From an uncultured Bacilli bacterium (GTDB lineage Bacteria > Bacillota_I > Bacilli_A > RF39 > UBA660): a stretch of DNA of 64,000 nucleotides. The translations under genes were made by a program, and so were the position numbers. Positions 27,563 to 35,754 of this stretch are shown in pieces. The stretch spans positions 1 through 64,000 of the forward strand of contig CAKOIQ010000002.1 of assembly GCA_934086935.1 (NCBI GenBank), given 5' to 3'. Every line of letters begins with the position of its first letter. Within the stretch, counting starts at the first letter, position 1. A model generated the notes under the pieces. That model ran no database searches, had not been told where the DNA came from, and was given only the letters and a program-made list of their open reading frames with translations.

Positions 27563-27919
27563 TTATTTAGAATAAAAATAACTTGTACAATAAGTATTAC
27601 CTTTAGTTATATTACTAACATATAATATCCATTGACTACCATTCCATGATGCAGACGTTTGAACACTATTGTTAACTGCTCCATCTGTACGACAATAAAT
27701 AGTAACATTATAATTACTAGATGCTGGATAACTATTGCTAATTACATTATCAATATAAACAGCCATTAGTTTATCATCATCTTGTTTTAATTCAATTTTA
27801 TTTTCTTTGACACTTTTTTTATTTAAATATTTACCATATGAAGCAAGCATAAAACATAAACCACTTAATATTAATAAAGTCACGATAAAATAAGTATATA
27901 ATTTATCTTTATGTTTCAT
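27563..27919 (-). CDS. membrane-anchored extracytoplasmic protein
   Basis: The start is taken at the ATG at 27919 since AGGTGA precedes it; 118 residues. One membrane helix (YFIVTLLILSGLCFMLASYG), then a soluble domain with two Cys (IYCRTDG and TYCTSYF) near the C-terminus that could form a disulphide. Not recognised. It has its own upstream gap and lies just before the Tad operon, so it could be a surface accessory of that apparatus. Confidence 0.65.
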   Translation of the reverse strand: MKHKDKLYTYFIVTLLILSGLCFMLASYGKYLNKKSVKENKIELKQDDDKLMAVYIDNVISNSYPASSNYNVTIYCRTDGAVNNSVQTSASWNGSQWILYVSNITKGNTYCTSYFYSK

Positions 27920-27971
27920 ATTAGTCACCTATCCTAGATAAATTATATAATAAGATAAAATTTTTTACAAG

Positions 27972-27998
27972 AAAAAAAATCTATCTTATGATAGATTT
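27972..27998 (-). terminator. terminator of efp
   Basis: Minus strand AAATCTATC pairs with GATAGATTT around ATAA and is followed by 8 U. Confidence 0.8.
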
Positions 27999-28002
27999 GA
28001 TG

Positions 28003-28563
28003 TTAAGCTCTTGAAGAATATTTACCATCTTTAGTAGTTATTACGATTTTTTCTCCTTGAGAAATAAACATAGGAACTCTAACTGTATAACCAGTTTCTA
28101 TTGTAGCATCTTTTAAAGCATTGTTGGTAGTATTACCTTTAACAGCGTCAGTAGTTTCAACAACTTCATATTCAACCTTTTCAGGTAAAACAATATCTAA
28201 GATTTCTCCTTCATATGTAGGAATTTCAATTTCTAAACCTTCTTTTAAGAATTTAGCATTATCACCAATAATAGAGTCAGAAACTTCCATTTGTGAATAG
28301 TCTTCAGTATTCATAAATACATAGTCATTACCCTGTTTGTATAGATATTGCATGTGTAATCTATCTATATGAGCTTTTTCTAATTTTAAATTGGTATTAA
28401 ATGTATCTTCAATAGTAGAACCAGTTTTTAAATCACGATATTTAATTCTAACAAAAGCAGGACCTTTACCTGGTTTAACATGTTGGAACTCAACAATCAT
28501 AACTAATTTACCATCTAAAATTAATGTCATCCCATTTTTAATATCATTAATATTTACGTTCAT
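28003..28563 (-). CDS. efp: elongation factor P
   Basis: 186 residues, full length. N-terminal KOW-like domain (NDIKNGMTLILDGKLVMIVE), then FQHVKPGKGPAFVRIKYRDL, with the Lys of PGKGPA at the tip that is modified in many species, then domains II and III (TYEGEILDIVLPEKVEYEV; KEGLEIEI). EF-P relieves ribosome stalling at polyproline. It follows rpmG by 15 bp. Confidence 0.97.
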   Translation of the reverse strand: MNVNINDIKNGMTLILDGKLVMIVEFQHVKPGKGPAFVRIKYRDLKTGSTIEDTFNTNLKLEKAHIDRLHMQYLYKQGNDYVFMNTEDYSQMEVSDSIIGDNAKFLKEGLEIEIPTYEGEILDIVLPEKVEYEVVETTDAVKGNTTNNALKDATIETGYTVRVPMFISQGEKIVITTKDGKYSSRA

Positions 28564-28578
28564 TTAAATTCTCCTTAA

Positions 28579-28746
28579 CTATTTACTTTCTTTAAATACT
28601 TGGACTTTACGACAATTATCACAGAATTTTTTGATTTCTAACTTATCTGGAGTGTTAGCTTTATTTTTTTCAGATGGTCTAGCATAATGACCACATACAG
28701 TACATTTTAATTCGACTCTTGCACGATTTTCATTTTTCTTAGCCAT
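28579..28746 (-). CDS. rpmG: 50S ribosomal protein L33
   Basis: 55 residues (MAKKNENRARVELKC...), found by eye. It contains both CxxC pairs (CTVCG and CDNCR), so it is the zinc-binding (C+) form, and the L33 sequence KNKANTPDKLEIKKFC. AGGAGG-type ribosome-binding site before the ATG. Upstream of efp; the usual secE/nusG neighbourhood is absent. Confidence 0.93.
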   Translation of the reverse strand: MAKKNENRARVELKCTVCGHYARPSEKNKANTPDKLEIKKFCDNCRKVQVFKESK

Positions 28747-28832
28747 TTTAAATTCCTCCTTTTTTGAACATTAGTATTATAACATAAATAAATAAATTAT
28801 ATCAACTAAAAACGTATTTTTTGATAAATACG

Positions 28833-30758
28833 TTATTTAAAGTAATTATTATAAACTAAGTCACTTACTTTTCTCATTACTTTAGCATTAATAGGATATT
28901 TATAATTACTAATTTTATTTTGATATTTAATGTTAGGACTGACAATAACAATAGAAAATTTAGGATTATCATATGGAGCGTACATGACATAAGAAGTATT
29001 AATAGTTTTTAAATCTATATAGCCATCATTATTAGAATCTAAAAAACTTTCTGCAGTTCCGGTTTTACCAGCACTAGTAAATTTATGAGTTGTATAAGAA
29101 TAACCAGTCCCAGATTTATTTACGGCTTTTAAACCTTCTCTTATTCGATTTAAATTTTTTTCTTCAATTAGTGGTTTATTTAACACTTTATTTTCTTTTT
29201 CATAATAAATACTTCCATCAGCGTTTAAAACATATTTTAAAAGGGATAATTCAGTTCTTTTATTAGTAGCAATAGTATTTATATATTGTGATAAACTTAG
29301 GGGTGTATAGGTGTCATATTGGCCAATAGACATATTAAGTAATAAATCATCAGAGATAGTACTACCTTTAATACCAGTTGATTCATTAGATAAATCGATG
29401 TTTGTTTTAGTTCCTAATCCATAGGAAGATAAAACCTCACGATATTTATTAAAATCTTCTTTAGTAGCATTTATTTTAATATTAGATTTATATTTATTAC
29501 CTGTAACACCAATCGCAATAAGATACTGAAAATAATTACTACTCATACGAAGAGCTTCTATATCATTTAAATAACCAAGAGTTTTCCATGAACATTTTGG
29601 TTTTTGATTTTTTAGGGTTACACAACTATCTTTAACTTTAGTATTTTCACTAATAATATTATAATTATAACCTACAGAGATAGTTGCTCCTTTAACAGCA
29701 CTACCAATCGTAAAAGATGATAAGACATTATTATATGATACATCAGAGAAATTATTGTTTTTATCAATTTTTTGACCAATTAAAGAAATTATTTCACCAG
29801 TATTAGGGTCACTTACAATTAAGTAAGAAGAATCATAATATTTAGTATTAAATTCTTTTTTAGCTTTAAGCATTTCTTCTTTTAAAATATCTTCAAGATT
29901 ATTTTGAAGATTAATATCAATACTTAAAACTATATCTTTACCCTTCTCTGGTTCTTTTACTAAAGTTAGATGATTATTTTTAAGTAAATATTTTGCTTTA
30001 GTTCCTTTTAAATAATCATCATAGATATATTCTAGATTATTGATACCTACTCGATCATTTAAGGCATATCCTTTTTTTAGATAATAATCTTTAAGTTCAC
30101 TAGGAAGACCTTGATTATATGATGATACGTTACCAAAAATACTTCTTAAGGTATCTTTATAAGGATAATATCTTTCCCAAGTAATATCAGTTCTGATGCC
30201 TTCTAGATTTAATTTATTTATTATAATATATTCTTCATCAGTTAGGTTAGTTTTAATAATTTTATCTTCGTAAGAATAACCTTTATTAAGCAAATAATAA
30301 ATATAAGCTTCTTGAGGATTTACTTGAGATAATTCTTCTAAAGTTATTAAATTTAATTTTTCTTTAAGTAAGTCTTTACTAGTTATTTTACGTTCATTAT
30401 ATTTTGTTAAAAGGCTTGAAGGAGTCTTAGAATCAATTTGAACTTTATGATTAAGATAATAATAATATCTTAAGTTATAATCAGTGTTGTTTGGTTTAAT
30501 TTCAAGAACTTCAGATATTTTTTTAGCAATATTTATACAGTCTTTAGTGCCTAAATTTAATTTACGAAAGATTAAAGATTTAACTCCAATATTATCAACT
30601 AAGATATTACCATTAATATCTAAAATACGTCCTCTAGGAGCTGTTAATCCTTCAATATAAGTATCTTTAACTATTTGTTTATTTTGCATGATATAAAAGA
30701 CTCTGATAAAAATAATTAAATATATTAATAATATTATATAAAGTACATTCTTTTTCAT
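28833..30758 (-). CDS. class B penicillin-binding protein (transpeptidase)
   Basis: 641 residues. One N-terminal membrane helix and a PBP dimer domain starting GLTAPRGRILDINGNILVDN, then a transpeptidase domain with SAVK (SxxK, catalytic Ser), SSN (SxN, in RMSSNYFQY) and SAGKTGTAES (KTG). It cross-links peptidoglycan, probably with a SEDS polymerase such as the one at 21750. There is no PASTA domain, which argues against SpoVD and for a PBP2/PbpA-type elongation or division enzyme. Monocistronic. Confidence 0.93.
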   Translation of the reverse strand: MKKNVLYIILLIYLIIFIRVFYIMQNKQIVKDTYIEGLTAPRGRILDINGNILVDNIGVKSLIFRKLNLGTKDCINIAKKISEVLEIKPNNTDYNLRYYYYLNHKVQIDSKTPSSLLTKYNERKITSKDLLKEKLNLITLEELSQVNPQEAYIYYLLNKGYSYEDKIIKTNLTDEEYIIINKLNLEGIRTDITWERYYPYKDTLRSIFGNVSSYNQGLPSELKDYYLKKGYALNDRVGINNLEYIYDDYLKGTKAKYLLKNNHLTLVKEPEKGKDIVLSIDINLQNNLEDILKEEMLKAKKEFNTKYYDSSYLIVSDPNTGEIISLIGQKIDKNNNFSDVSYNNVLSSFTIGSAVKGATISVGYNYNIISENTKVKDSCVTLKNQKPKCSWKTLGYLNDIEALRMSSNYFQYLIAIGVTGNKYKSNIKINATKEDFNKYREVLSSYGLGTKTNIDLSNESTGIKGSTISDDLLLNMSIGQYDTYTPLSLSQYINTIATNKRTELSLLKYVLNADGSIYYEKENKVLNKPLIEEKNLNRIREGLKAVNKSGTGYSYTTHKFTSAGKTGTAESFLDSNNDGYIDLKTINTSYVMYAPYDNPKFSIVIVSPNIKYQNKISNYKYPINAKVMRKVSDLVYNNYFK

Positions 30759-30814
30759 ATTATTATTTTGGTCATATTTTAATAAATATACATATAATAA
30801 ATATAGGTGATTGT

Positions 30815-31060
30815 GTGAATATTATTGACTTATATATAAGTAATTTAAGAAAAGATGATATTGTTTTATTTGGAGAAAAAAATGGGATTAGATTAAGTAA
30901 TCACGAACTTGATTTTACTTATAATTTTATTAAAAATAATTATAAAGAAGTTTTAAGAAATAAAGATAGTTTTGATTTTAGTAAATATAAAAAAGAGTTT
31001 TCCGAAGAAAACTATTTAAAAATTGAAGGTTTAATTAGAAAATATATTAGTTATTTATAA
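30815..31060 (+). CDS. DUF2624 (YqfT-like) protein
   Basis: 81 residues from a GTG start with AGGTGA in front. The sequence (NLRKDDIVLFGEKNGIRLSNHELDFTYNFI...) fits the small DUF2624/YqfT family, which lies beside nfo (yqfS) in Bacillus; here the two converge and overlap by 14 bp. Function unknown. Confidence 0.72.
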   Translation: MNIIDLYISNLRKDDIVLFGEKNGIRLSNHELDFTYNFIKNNYKEVLRNKDSFDFSKYKKEFSEENYLKIEGLIRKYISYL

Positions 31061-31922
31061 TATCGTTAATTAAATTAGGATTAAATATTCCCTCTTTAAT
31101 CATTTTAATTTCTTCTTTATATGGAGGTTTATCATTAACATAAGGTGTTTCTAAAATTTTAGGAACATCTTTTAATTTAGGGTTATTTATAATATTAATT
31201 AGGGTGTCAAAACCAATGGTACCAAAGCCGATATTTTCATGACGATCTTTATGAGATAAGATATCGTTTTTAGAATCATTAATATGAATACATTTTATTT
31301 TATCTAAACCGATATGTTTATCAAAGATATTTAGATATTCATCAAATTTATTTAGGTTGATTCCTGAATCATTTAAATGACATGTATCTAGACATACTCC
31401 TACTTTATCTTTAAGATTAATACCTTTAATAATATAGTCTATTTCTTCCATTTTAGAGCCTATTTCTGTACCTTTGCCTGCCATTGTTTCAAGTAAGATC
31501 ATTGTGGTGTCATTAGGCTTTAAAATATCATTTAAAGCATCAATAATATTAGTTATAGCCGTTAATGGTTCTTGGCCTACTGCTGAACCTGGGTGTAAGA
31601 CTAAATATTTAACATTTAATAGTTCACAACGATCTAATTCGTTTCTTAAAAATTCTTTACTAAAACGATATTTTGATTCGTCTAAACGATTAGCTAGATT
31701 AACTATATATGGAGCATGACAAATAACATTTTCTAAAGCAATATTATTTTCTTTCATTAAGTTATATGCTTCTAAAGTATACATATCATTAATGGCACTT
31801 CTTTTAGTATTTTGAGGAGCACCAGTATAAAACATAAAAGTATTAGCTCCATATGAAATTGCTTCTTTTGTACTTGCTAGTAGTTGTTCATTATTAAATT
31901 TAACATGACTTCCAATAATCAT
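31047..31922 (-). CDS. nfo: endonuclease IV (AP endonuclease)
   Basis: The start is taken as the ATG at 31922 (MIIGSHVKFN), since AGGTGA lies 5 bases before it and the GTG three codons earlier is inside that site; 291 residues. TIM-barrel metal ligands are visible: GSHV, HAPYIVNLAN, LVLHPGSAVG, LLETMAGKGTEIG, VCLDTCHLNDSG, IHINDSK and HENIGFG. It cuts at abasic sites. In B. subtilis Nfo protects germinating spores. Confidence 0.97.
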   Translation of the reverse strand: MIIGSHVKFNNEQLLASTKEAISYGANTFMFYTGAPQNTKRSAINDMYTLEAYNLMKENNIALENVICHAPYIVNLANRLDESKYRFSKEFLRNELDRCELLNVKYLVLHPGSAVGQEPLTAITNIIDALNDILKPNDTTMILLETMAGKGTEIGSKMEEIDYIIKGINLKDKVGVCLDTCHLNDSGINLNKFDEYLNIFDKHIGLDKIKCIHINDSKNDILSHKDRHENIGFGTIGFDTLINIINNPKLKDVPKILETPYVNDKPPYKEEIKMIKEGIFNPNLINDIINN

Positions 31923-31948
31923 TTTAATCACCTAGTAAATTATAGCAT

Positions 31949-31979
31949 AAAAAAATTAAAGTTTAAAACTTTAATTTTT
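31949..31979 (-). terminator. terminator of the pilin gene
   Basis: A 12-bp A/T stem (31953-31964 with 31966-31977) with U tract on the minus strand overlaps the pilin stop. Confidence 0.75.
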
Positions 31980-32493
31980 ATTTTGTTAATCCATTCTCTG
32001 TGATATAAGAATCGATTTCAGTAACTCTTTGTGAATAAAGTGTTTTATCTCCAGCAGTATCACTTTGATAATTTTTATTACCTGCTGGTGCTACTGCTAA
32101 ACATTCAGCGTTAAGTTGTTCCTCATTACAAGTAGTTTTTTTCCATGCTTCTAATTGATCATATGATCTTGCAGAAGCAGCATAGTCACTATTATAGAAA
32201 TAAACAGTATAGTTATCACCATTAACTGCTACATATCCAGTATATTGTCCAGTTGATTTAGCTAAATCTTTAAAACTATAAGCAGATTGAACTGGTTTAC
32301 CATCTAAAGCATCACCTTGTGCTTTACTCATGGCAGCTGTAATCATTTTTTGACCATACATTACAAATGCACTCTTCTTTGCTGAGTTCATACTGTCAAT
32401 TACTGTTGGAATAGCAATAACCATAATAACAGCTAAAACTACAATAACTGCAAGTAATTCTACTAATGTAAAACCTTTCTTATTTAACTTCAT
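31978..32493 (-). CDS. type IV major pilin-like protein (ComGC/PilA type)
   Basis: 171 residues. MKLNKKG then FTLVELLAVIVVLAVIMVIA is a textbook prepilin leader and helix with Glu5. The globular part has a Cys pair (TTCNEEQLNAEC) near the C-terminus, like the D-region of type IV pilins. It is preceded by a perfect sigma-A promoter and followed by its own terminator, so it is probably highly expressed. The likely assembly motor is the PilB-type ATPase at 61250; inference. Confidence 0.9.
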   Translation of the reverse strand: MKLNKKGFTLVELLAVIVVLAVIMVIAIPTVIDSMNSAKKSAFVMYGQKMITAAMSKAQGDALDGKPVQSAYSFKDLAKSTGQYTGYVAVNGDNYTVYFYNSDYAASARSYDQLEAWKKTTCNEEQLNAECLAVAPAGNKNYQSDTAGDKTLYSQRVTEIDSYITENGLTK

Positions 32494-32519
32494 TTATTAT
32501 CCCTACTTTCTATAATTAA

Positions 32520-32548
32520 ATTATAGTAAATAGTTAAATTTTTGTCAA
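32520..32548 (-). promoter_or_regulatory. consensus promoter of the pilin gene
   Basis: Minus strand: -35 TTGACA (32543-32548), exactly 17 bases, -10 TATAAT (32520-32525). Both hexamers are perfect. Confidence 0.85.
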
Positions 32549-32554
32549 TTAAAA

Positions 32555-32776
32555 TTATTTTAAAATTTTTAAAATTGTATTTATAGTGTCAATCGTTTCT
32601 AAAAATGAATTTGCCTTTGTTACTTTTTCATTTCTTTTATTAGCTTTAAAACTATTATAAAAATCTTTATAATTTAAGGTACTTCGGTTTAATTCTTTAT
32701 ACCAATATGAGTTTTGATGAAGGAATTCTTTTTGTTTGGGGTCATTATTTATTTTTATTTGAATTTCAGGTCTCAT
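32555..32776 (-). CDS. YlbE-like protein
   Basis: 73 residues. RPEIQIKINNDPKQKEFLHQNSYWYKELNR resembles YlbE, a small protein encoded directly after ylbD in Bacillus. It starts one base after the ylbD-like stop. Function unknown; the C-terminal half is not conserved. It has no clear terminator before the pilin promoter. Confidence 0.7.
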   Translation of the reverse strand: MRPEIQIKINNDPKQKEFLHQNSYWYKELNRSTLNYKDFYNSFKANKRNEKVTKANSFLETIDTINTILKILK

Positions 32777-33139
32777 CTAATCTCCAAAGAATTTAGTGAT
32801 AGGTCTAGGGGTTTTAGGAACACTGGTTGGAATGCTTGGAGTTTTTGAAGTACTTGTTAGTTCTTGAATAACATTAATAGCTTTTTGAGCATTATTTATA
32901 TATTTTTGAACATTATCCATATTAATATTTTTAACTAAACTAGTTAGTTCTTGGATGGGTACTGCTCTTTTATCTTCGGCTATATCTGGTTCTTTAAATT
33001 TAGACCAAGCACTTTCTTCTTCACCATACATATCATAGATTTCATAAAAATCTTGCCAGGTATTTTTTTTATCTCTAACATAGTTTATTAATTCAGGATG
33101 TTTACTTGCAAATGTTTTAAATTCTTCTTTTTTACTCAT
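32777..33139 (-). CDS. YlbD-like spore coat protein
   Basis: 120 residues. The N-terminal block KKEEFKTFASKHPELINYVR, KNTWQDFYEIYDMYGEEESAW matches the YlbD coat protein family. The C-terminal ~35 residues are Thr/Pro-rich (TSKTPSIPTSVPKTPRP). In Bacillus YlbD is a spore coat component and precedes ylbE, as here. The AGGTGG ribosome-binding site lies inside the 3' arm of the parC terminator hairpin, so readthrough transcripts would hide it. Confidence 0.75.
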   Translation of the reverse strand: MSKKEEFKTFASKHPELINYVRDKKNTWQDFYEIYDMYGEEESAWSKFKEPDIAEDKRAVPIQELTSLVKNINMDNVQKYINNAQKAINVIQELTSTSKTPSIPTSVPKTPRPITKFFGD

Positions 33140-33141
33140 AT

Positions 33142-33182
33142 AAAAACCACCTATTTAATTATATTTAAATAAGTGGTTTTTT
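33142..33182. terminator. terminator of parC
   Basis: A long stem pairs AAAACCACCTATTTAA (33143-33158) with TTAAATAAGTGGTTTT (33165-33180), followed by U on the minus strand. The promoter-proximal end overlaps the ylbD ribosome-binding site. Confidence 0.75.
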
Positions 33183-33185
33183 AGA

Positions 33186-35678
33186 CTATAGTTTGAAATC
33201 ATCAATGAAATCATCAATGGTTAATTCTTTTGATTCGTTTTCTTTTAATTTAGGTAATTCGATTGATTTATCCTCAATTAATTTTAATTCTTTAGAAATA
33301 AATGCTTTAACTATTTTTTGTTTAGTTATGACACTTCCTGTTGAAGCTAGATCATTGATTGGAATTTCACTATTTTTTAAAGTGATAATGTCATTATTAC
33401 ATTTAATACCTATTGTATCTTTAGAGTTTGTGATAAAGGCACTTAATAATTCATAGTTAGTAGTTTTTACTTTTTTAATTAAAGTTGTACCTCTTTTAGC
33501 TCTTGATAAGGTATTTAGATCTTTTAATTTGATTCTCTTAGCAGTTCCTTGATTAGTGAAAATATCAATGTATTCATCTTCGTCATAATATGTTACACCA
33601 TTAATTACTTCATCATCTTTTAAGTTAATTCCTTTAACACCAGAAGTTTTAGGTCCACTTACAGGAATTTCTGATGATTTATAATTTAAATAATAGCCGG
33701 TTTTAGTAACTATTAAGACATTTGGTTTAGTAATAGATACATTAACCACTTCATCATCACCTTTTAATTTAATGGCAGTATATGACTTGTTATAACGGCT
33801 TACAATCATATCATTTAATGGGGTTTGTTTAACCATACCATTTTTAGTAAAGAATGTAATAGTTGGATTAGTTATGCTTTCATTAATAACATAAACGTTT
33901 ACTACTTTATCATCAGGATTCATAGTAACAATATTACTGATATGTTTACCTAAATCTTTCCATTTACATGCAGGAATTTCATGAATTGGAATATATAAGT
34001 AATTACCTAAACTTGTAAAGATACATAATTTATTTAAAGTATTAGTTTGCATGTAACCAACAACATAGTCTCCTGGTTTAAGAGCAGTTTCACCGTCATT
34101 TGAATTATGTGACTTTAATGATACCCTCTTTAAGTAACCATCGTTTGTTAAAATAAGAATAACATCTTCTTTGTTGATAAGTTCTTTTTCATCTATTTTT
34201 AAGTCACTAACTTCTGCTTTTATTTCAGTTTTTCTAGGAACACCATATTCTTTTTTGATACGACGTAATTCTTCTTTAATAACAGCTTTTAATTTTGATT
34301 CATCATTTAAAATAGCTTGTAAGTTTTCAATGATTTTCTTTAGATTTTCTAATTTTTCCATTAGAACTGTTACATCAGTGTTAGTTAATCTATAAAGTTG
34401 TAACATAACAATTGCAGTAGCTTGATCTTCAGTAAAGTCCCATTTTTTAATTAAGTTTTGAATGGCATCTTGTTTGTTTTTACTTCCTCTAATAACGGCA
34501 ATAACTTCATCTAAAATTGAGATTGCTTTAACTAAACCTTCAGTTATATGCATTTCTTTTTTAGCAAAATCTAAATCAAATTTAGTTCTTTTGGTTATAA
34601 CGTCTTTTTGATGATCAATATAAGCATCAATTATTGAAATAATGCCAAGTAAACGTGGTCTTCTTTGATCAATACATACCATATTATAATTGTATGTAGT
34701 TTGAAGATCAGTATTTTTAAGAAGATATTTTAAGATTAAATCTTTATCTACTCCTGGTTTTAAATCTATAACTATTCTGATAGCTGATTCTTTATCTGAT
34801 TCATCTCTTACTTCGGCAATACCATCAATTTTCTTTTCGTATTTAACGTCATCAATTTTTTTAACTAGTAATTGTTTATTTACTTCGAATGGAATTTCAG
34901 TAATGACTATTTGTTCTTTGCCTTTATTTTTTTGAAATTCACATTTTGAGGAAACAATCAATCTTCCTTTACCGGTTTTAAAGGCTTGTTTGATTCCATC
35001 TAAACCTTCAATAATACCGCCAGTTGGAAAATCTGGGCCTTTAATTATTTCATAGATTGAATCTTCATGACAATTAGGACTATCTATTCTTTTGATAACA
35101 GCATCACATACTTCGATTAAATTATGTGGTGGAATGTTAGTTGCGTATCCGGCAGAAATACCGTTGGTTCCGTTTACTAAAAGATTAGGAAATTTAGCTG
35201 GTAATACGGTTGGCTCAAATAAGGTATCTGAATAGTTAGGAGCCATATTAACAGTATCTTTATCGATATCTTTAAGTAGTTCTTCACTAATTTTTGATAG
35301 ACGACATTCAGTATAACGATAAGCTGCTGGTGGGTCTCCATCGATTGAACCGTTGTTACCATCTACTTCAACTAAGGTATGATTTTGTTTCCAGTTTTGA
35401 CTCATACGGATTAAAGCTTCATAAACTGAAGAATCACCATGTGGATGATATTTACCTAATACGTTACCAACGGCATTAGCACATTTTTTAAATTGTTTAT
35501 CATAAGTGTTTTTATCTTTATACATAGCCCATAAGATACGTCTTTGCACTGGTTTTAAGCCATCTCTTACATCAGGGATTGCACGATCTTGAATTATATA
35601 TTTTGAATAACGAGCAAAGCGGGAACCCATAATTTCTTCTAAGCTATATTCATGTATTCTCTTAAGTACGTCTTCCAC
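33186..35678 (-). CDS. parC: DNA topoisomerase IV subunit A
   Basis: 830 residues. It begins with the ParC-type N-terminus (SRFARYSKYIIQDRAIPDVR, DGLKPVQRRILWAMY). Catalytic Tyr lies in AAYRYTECRL. The quinolone region HPHGDSSVYEAL keeps the Ser and Glu of sensitive enzymes. The C-terminal beta-propeller repeats follow (KPGDYVVGYMQTN; TKTGYYLNYKSSEIP). It decatenates daughter chromosomes. parE is not next to it: the upstream gene is the BspA-like protein. Confidence 0.93.
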   Translation of the reverse strand: MEDVLKRIHEYSLEEIMGSRFARYSKYIIQDRAIPDVRDGLKPVQRRILWAMYKDKNTYDKQFKKCANAVGNVLGKYHPHGDSSVYEALIRMSQNWKQNHTLVEVDGNNGSIDGDPPAAYRYTECRLSKISEELLKDIDKDTVNMAPNYSDTLFEPTVLPAKFPNLLVNGTNGISAGYATNIPPHNLIEVCDAVIKRIDSPNCHEDSIYEIIKGPDFPTGGIIEGLDGIKQAFKTGKGRLIVSSKCEFQKNKGKEQIVITEIPFEVNKQLLVKKIDDVKYEKKIDGIAEVRDESDKESAIRIVIDLKPGVDKDLILKYLLKNTDLQTTYNYNMVCIDQRRPRLLGIISIIDAYIDHQKDVITKRTKFDLDFAKKEMHITEGLVKAISILDEVIAVIRGSKNKQDAIQNLIKKWDFTEDQATAIVMLQLYRLTNTDVTVLMEKLENLKKIIENLQAILNDESKLKAVIKEELRRIKKEYGVPRKTEIKAEVSDLKIDEKELINKEDVILILTNDGYLKRVSLKSHNSNDGETALKPGDYVVGYMQTNTLNKLCIFTSLGNYLYIPIHEIPACKWKDLGKHISNIVTMNPDDKVVNVYVINESITNPTITFFTKNGMVKQTPLNDMIVSRYNKSYTAIKLKGDDEVVNVSITKPNVLIVTKTGYYLNYKSSEIPVSGPKTSGVKGINLKDDEVINGVTYYDEDEYIDIFTNQGTAKRIKLKDLNTLSRAKRGTTLIKKVKTTNYELLSAFITNSKDTIGIKCNNDIITLKNSEIPINDLASTGSVITKQKIVKAFISKELKLIEDKSIELPKLKENESKELTIDDFIDDFKL

Positions 35679-35727
35679 TTTCTATCACCTATGTCTGATT
35701 ATAACATAAAATCTAGGATTTTCCCAA

Positions 35728-35754
35728 TAAAAAAGTAAGATAGCTCTTACTTTT
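35728..35754 (-). terminator. terminator of the BspA-like gene
   Basis: AAAAGTAAGA (35731-35740) pairs with TCTTACTTTT (35745-35754) with U residues on the minus strand at the stop codon. Confidence 0.8.

Noticed and set aside
31922..31931. Upstream GTG start for nfo
   Set aside because: It lies inside the AGGTGA ribosome-binding site of the ATG at 31922. The same logic moved the starts of 27563, 57561, 22901, 26739, 42048 and 9198.
35177..35362. Open frames on either strand inside parC
   Set aside because: They lie in other frames of a clear parC and have no ribosome-binding site or family match.
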